From LGRD01 sp031378125 (lineage in GTDB: Bacteria > Pseudomonadota > Gammaproteobacteria > Burkholderiales > Burkholderiaceae_C), in contig JANNDW010000363.1 in the NCBI GenBank assembly GCA_031378125.1, forward strand, positions 1 through 8,882: a DNA stretch of 8,882 nucleotides, read 5' to 3'. Each line of letters begins with the position of its first letter. Position 1 is the stretch's first letter. Under the pieces are notes generated by a model. The model was given only the letters and a program-made list of their open reading frames with translations. It did no database searches and was not told the origin of the DNA. Of this stretch, positions 6,932 to 8,882 are shown in pieces. The translations under genes were made by a program, and so were the position numbers.

Positions 6932-7028
6932 GTGCCCCCAGTCGCTTCGCTCCTGCCCCAGGGGGCACGAAGGGGCCCTGCCTGGCCCTTGGGCGCAGTC
7001 CGGCTTGGGGCGGCCCGGCGCCGGACTG
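6932..7028. repeat. Cluster of three GC-rich hairpins after glyQ (possible terminator or Comamonadaceae-type intergenic repeat)
   Basis: Three inverted repeats stand in a row just after the glyQ stop. The first has arms GTGCCCCC (6932-6939) and GGGGGCAC (6961-6968) around 21 nt. The second pairs AAGGGGCC (6970-6977) with GGCCCTT (6984-6990), with one bulged G. The third has 9-bp perfect arms CAGTCCGGC (6996-7004) and GCCGGACTG (7020-7028) around 15 nt. No U-tract follows any of them. The composition and the CAGTCGCTTCGCTCCTGCCCC core of the first look like a dispersed intergenic repeat I remember from Comamonadaceae genomes. Any of the three could weaken read-through from glyQ into the downstream genes. 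Confidence 0.65.
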
Positions 7029-7044
7029 GCCTGCTGTGCTACAT

Positions 7045-7064
7045 TGTAGATACACGTATCTACA
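7045..7064. promoter_or_regulatory. 20-bp palindrome, probable VapB/VapBC autoregulatory operator
   Basis: TGTAGATAC (7045-7053) and GTATCTACA (7056-7064) are perfect 9-bp inverted arms separated by AC, centred about 36 bp before the vapB ATG. It is strikingly AT-rich for this window. AbrB/MazE-type antitoxins bind such palindromes over their own promoter and repress with toxin as co-repressor, so this is the expected operator. TACATT (7040-7045) just before it could be the -10 of a masked promoter, but I found no matching -35. Confidence 0.75.
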
Positions 7065-7078
7065 TCGCATCTGATTTT

Positions 7079-7083
7079 GGAGG
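7079..7083 (+). promoter_or_regulatory. Shine-Dalgarno site of vapB
   Basis: A consensus GGAGG with a 7-nt spacer to the ATG at 7091 is the strongest ribosome-binding site on the plus strand here. It fixes the antitoxin start and fits the need for antitoxin to be made in excess of toxin. Confidence 0.85.
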
Positions 7084-7090
7084 ACGCAAC

Positions 7091-7348
7091 ATGGGTGCTC
7101 TCGACTTGCCGGTGGCCCGCTGGGGCAATGGCCTCGCGGTGCGGATTTCGGCGCAAATGGCGCGCGAACTGAATGTCACCGAAGGCTCGGTGATCCAGGC
7201 CGAAGTGGTGGGGCCGGCGCAGTTGCGCCTGGCCAGCGGCAAGCCGTTCGATCAAAAAGCCTTCCTGGCCCGGCTCGACAAGTTGCACGAACGAATGGCC
7301 ATGACCGAGCCGGTGGTGGAAAAGATGCGCGGCGATGACCGCTACTGA
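7091..7348 (+). CDS. vapB: AbrB/MazE-fold antitoxin, VapB type
   Basis: An 85-residue protein with the swapped-hairpin AbrB DNA-binding fold at residues about 6-48 (PVARWGNGLAVRISAQMARELN ... GSVIQAEVVGPAQLRL). The signature is the WGNGLAVRIS strand-turn-strand followed by a short helix. The C-terminal half (about 50-85: KPFDQKAFLARLDKLHERM ... MRGDDRY) is charged and probably the extended arm that wraps and inhibits the toxin. It should neutralise the VapC encoded immediately downstream and repress the operon through the palindrome at 7045-7064. The start is set by GGAGG. The reading frame is open further upstream, but the extension would be translated through the hairpin repeat and the operator, so it is rejected. 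The gene ends 14 nt inside vapC, a typical coupled TA arrangement. It could be named MazE-like from the fold, but the PIN partner favours VapB. Confidence 0.9.
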   Translation: MGALDLPVARWGNGLAVRISAQMARELNVTEGSVIQAEVVGPAQLRLASGKPFDQKAFLARLDKLHERMAMTEPVVEKMRGDDRY

Positions 7349-7811
7349 CCCGCTGCCGACCCCGCCGGCTTGGCCTCCCGCGGCCAAGGTCTACGTGGAT
7401 TCCAGTGCATTGGTGGCGCTCGTCACCACCGAAGCAAGAACCGGCGCGCTCAAGCAGTGGCTGCGTGCCAACGAGCAGGTGCCGCTGGTCAGCGCCGATT
7501 GGTGTGTGCCGGAGGTGGCCAGTGCGCTTTCTATCAAGGTGCGAAGCCGTCAGCTAGCTTCCGGCCTGGCCGACGAGGCATGGAACGAGTTCGGTGCCGC
7601 TTGTGACGGCCTGTTGCAACTGACGCCGGTGGCCGCCACCGATTTTTCCGTCGCTGCGCAGATGTGCCGGGTGGCGCCCTCGGGTTTGCGCGCTGGCGAC
7701 GCTCTTCACTTGGCGGTGGCCCTGCGCAGCGAGTGCGGGGCGTTGCTGTGCTTCGATGAACTCCTCAATCGCAACGCCGAGGCCAGCGGCCTGTCCTTGA
7801 TCCGTCCTTGA
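7335..7811 (+). CDS. vapC: PIN-domain ribonuclease toxin, VapC type
   Basis: A 158-residue PIN-domain protein, the expected Mg2+-dependent endoribonuclease toxin of a type II VapBC system; family members typically cut tRNA or rRNA. The four acidic positions of the PIN active site are present in order: Asp22 in VYVDSSALVAL, Glu60 in WCVPEVASAL, Asp122 in LRAGDALHLAVA and Asp141 in LLCFDELLNRNAEASGL, so it looks catalytically intact. The RNA target cannot be read from the sequence. The ATG at 7335 lies in the last codons of vapB (14-nt overlap), lacks a strong Shine-Dalgarno and probably relies on translational coupling. The first 17 residues are proline-rich and precede the first PIN strand, so a somewhat later start cannot be excluded, though no clear candidate stands out. 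The glyS start codon lies only 7 nt beyond its stop. Confidence 0.92.
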   Translation: MTATDPLPTPPAWPPAAKVYVDSSALVALVTTEARTGALKQWLRANEQVPLVSADWCVPEVASALSIKVRSRQLASGLADEAWNEFGAACDGLLQLTPVAATDFSVAAQMCRVAPSGLRAGDALHLAVALRSECGALLCFDELLNRNAEASGLSLIRP

Positions 7812-7818
7812 GCCTCTG

Positions 7819-8882
7819 ATGGTCACCAAGAACCTGCTCGTTGAACTGTTCGTCGAAGAGCTTCCGCCCAAGGCCCTGAAGAAGCTCGGCGAGGCGTTTG
7901 CCGCTGGGCTGGCCGATGGCTTGCGTGCGCAAGGCTTGGCAACGGATCAGTCGGCCGTCACGCCGTTTGCGTCGCCGCGCCGGCTGGCGGCGCACATCAG
8001 CGCGGTGCGTGCGCAGGCCGATGACAGGTCGGTGTCGCAGAAGCTGATGCCCGTCAGCGTGGGCCTCAATGCCGAAGGCCAGCCCACACCGGCCTTGCTG
8101 AAGAAGCTGGCGGCCTTGGGGGTCGTCGCGTCTGTGGTGGCGCAACTCCAGCGCCGGATGGACGCTAAGGCCGAGGCGCTGTTTTACGACAGCGTGGTTC
8201 GCGGCGCGAGCCTGACGGAGGGTTTGCAGAAGGCGCTGGACGAGTCGCTCGCCGGACTGCCCATCCCCAAGGTCATGCAGTACCAGCTTGAAGACGGCTG
8301 GACCAGCGTCAACTTCGTGCGCCCCGCCCATGGCCTGGTGGCCTTGCATGGCGCCGACATCGTGCCCGTGAAGGCGCTCGGCCTGGAGGCTCGGCGCGAA
8401 ACCCTGGGCCACCGCTTCGAAGCGCCGATGACGCCGGTGGTGCTGCAAGACGCCGACCACTATGCGCGGCAGCTCGAAGAGCAGGGCGCCGTGATCGCCA
8501 GCTTCGCGGCCCGCCACGGCGAGATCGCGCGCCAGCTCAGCGCGGCGGCGCGTAAAGAAGGCCTGACGCCCATTGAAGACGCTGCCCTGCTCGATGAAGT
8601 GACGGCGCTGGTCGAGCGCCCCAACGTGCTGCTGTGCCGGTTCGACGAGGAGTTTCTCGGCGTGCCGCCGGAATGCCTGATCCTGACGATGAAGGCGAAC
8701 CAGAAATACTTTCCGTTGCTGGATGGGGAGGGCAAGCTGACGAACCGGTTCCTCGTCGTCAGCAACATCCGGCCTGATGACGCCAGCCGGGTGATCGAAG
8801 GCAACGAGCGCGTGGTGCGGCCGCGGCTGGCGGATGCGAAGTTCTTCTTCGATCAGGATCGGAAGAAGACGCTGGAGTCGCG
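7819..8882 (+). CDS. glyS: Glycyl-tRNA synthetase beta subunit, 5' half (runs off window)
   Basis: GlyS is the large subunit of alpha2beta2 GlyRS; it binds tRNA-Gly and is required with GlyQ for aminoacylation. The first 354 codons are visible, about half of the usual 690-720. Recognisable family segments in order are LLVELFVEELPPKALKKL (6-23), TPFASPRRLAAHISAV (near 48-63), LAGLPIPKVMQY (near 144-155), VNFVRPAHGLVALHG, LGHRFEAPM, LTMKANQKYFPLL and VVRPRLADAKFFFDQDRKKTLES (332-354), all close to E. coli GlyS. The ATG at 7819 gives the expected N-terminus. It has no Shine-Dalgarno: the bases before it are the vapC 3' end plus a 7-nt spacer. Translation is therefore probably coupled to vapC or uses a weak site, unless the reading begins elsewhere. 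Separated from glyQ by the hairpin cluster and the TA genes. Confidence 0.96.
   Translation, partial: MVTKNLLVELFVEELPPKALKKLGEAFAAGLADGLRAQGLATDQSAVTPFASPRRLAAHISAVRAQADDRSVSQKLMPVSVGLNAEGQPTPALLKKLAALGVVASVVAQLQRRMDAKAEALFYDSVVRGASLTEGLQKALDESLAGLPIPKVMQYQLEDGWTSVNFVRPAHGLVALHGADIVPVKALGLEARRETLGHRFEAPMTPVVLQDADHYARQLEEQGAVIASFAARHGEIARQLSAAARKEGLTPIEDAALLDEVTALVERPNVLLCRFDEEFLGVPPECLILTMKANQKYFPLLDGEGKLTNRFLVVSNIRPDDASRVIEGNERVVRPRLADAKFFFDQDRKKTLES

Noticed and set aside
6929..7090. N-terminal extension of VapB from an upstream start at 6929
   Set aside because: The extension would be translated from the hairpin repeat and operator, while a consensus GGAGG precedes the ATG at 7091 and the AbrB domain starts directly after it.
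5939..7387. Long minus-strand open frame, 482 codons, opposite glyQ and vapB
   Set aside because: It runs antisense through GlyQ, the hairpin cluster, the operator and vapB. Composition is shadow-like (Val/Leu/Gln/His/Arg) and no motif is recognisable.
7765..8804. Minus-strand open frames over glyS
   Set aside because: They are shadows of glyS; the plus frame matches GlyS continuously to the window edge.

Overview
The window looks like chromosome from a high-GC betaproteobacterium, most likely Burkholderiales and probably Comamonadaceae. The grounds are the strong GC bias at third codon positions, the corC-lnt-glyQ-glyS gene content, the betaproteobacterial look of the GlyQ protein, and a GC-rich hairpin repeat of a kind I remember from Comamonadaceae intergenic regions. 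No database was searched, so the lineage is inference.

Layout. At the left edge, on the minus strand, is the 5' two thirds of a YjiA-like COG0523 (CobW/P47K) GTPase, with a recognisable promoter in the 138-bp divergent gap. On the plus strand follow corC (CBS-pair/CorC_HlyC protein) and lnt (apolipoprotein N-acyltransferase), which overlap by 4 nt. Converging on lnt with no intergenic space is a minus-strand pair: a BASS/SBF-family transporter gene upstream and an amidohydrolase gene of the N-acyl-D-amino-acid deacylase superfamily downstream, overlapping by 20 nt and probably one operon. A 140-bp divergent gap carrying a 12-bp tandem repeat leads to glyQ (glycyl-tRNA synthetase alpha subunit). 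After glyQ come a cluster of three hairpins, a 20-bp palindrome that is probably an operator, and a vapB-vapC type II toxin-antitoxin pair. glyS (beta subunit) then starts 7 nt after vapC and runs off the right edge.

How the genes work together. CorC and Lnt belong to the usual envelope/lipoprotein neighbourhood, and GlyQ and GlyS are the two halves of one essential enzyme (alpha2beta2 GlyRS). In the lineages I remember these genes form a compact plus-strand block. Here the block appears interrupted twice: between lnt and glyQ by the transporter/amidohydrolase operon, which may be a solute uptake and hydrolysis unit, and between glyQ and glyS by the toxin-antitoxin cassette. The second interruption is the most interesting feature. 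The hairpins and TA operator now sit between the genes for two subunits needed in equal amounts, and glyS shows no Shine-Dalgarno sequence of its own, so its expression may depend on the TA transcript and on translation through vapC. I see no CRISPR array, rRNA, tRNA or transposase, and no gap between genes longer than about 165 bp.
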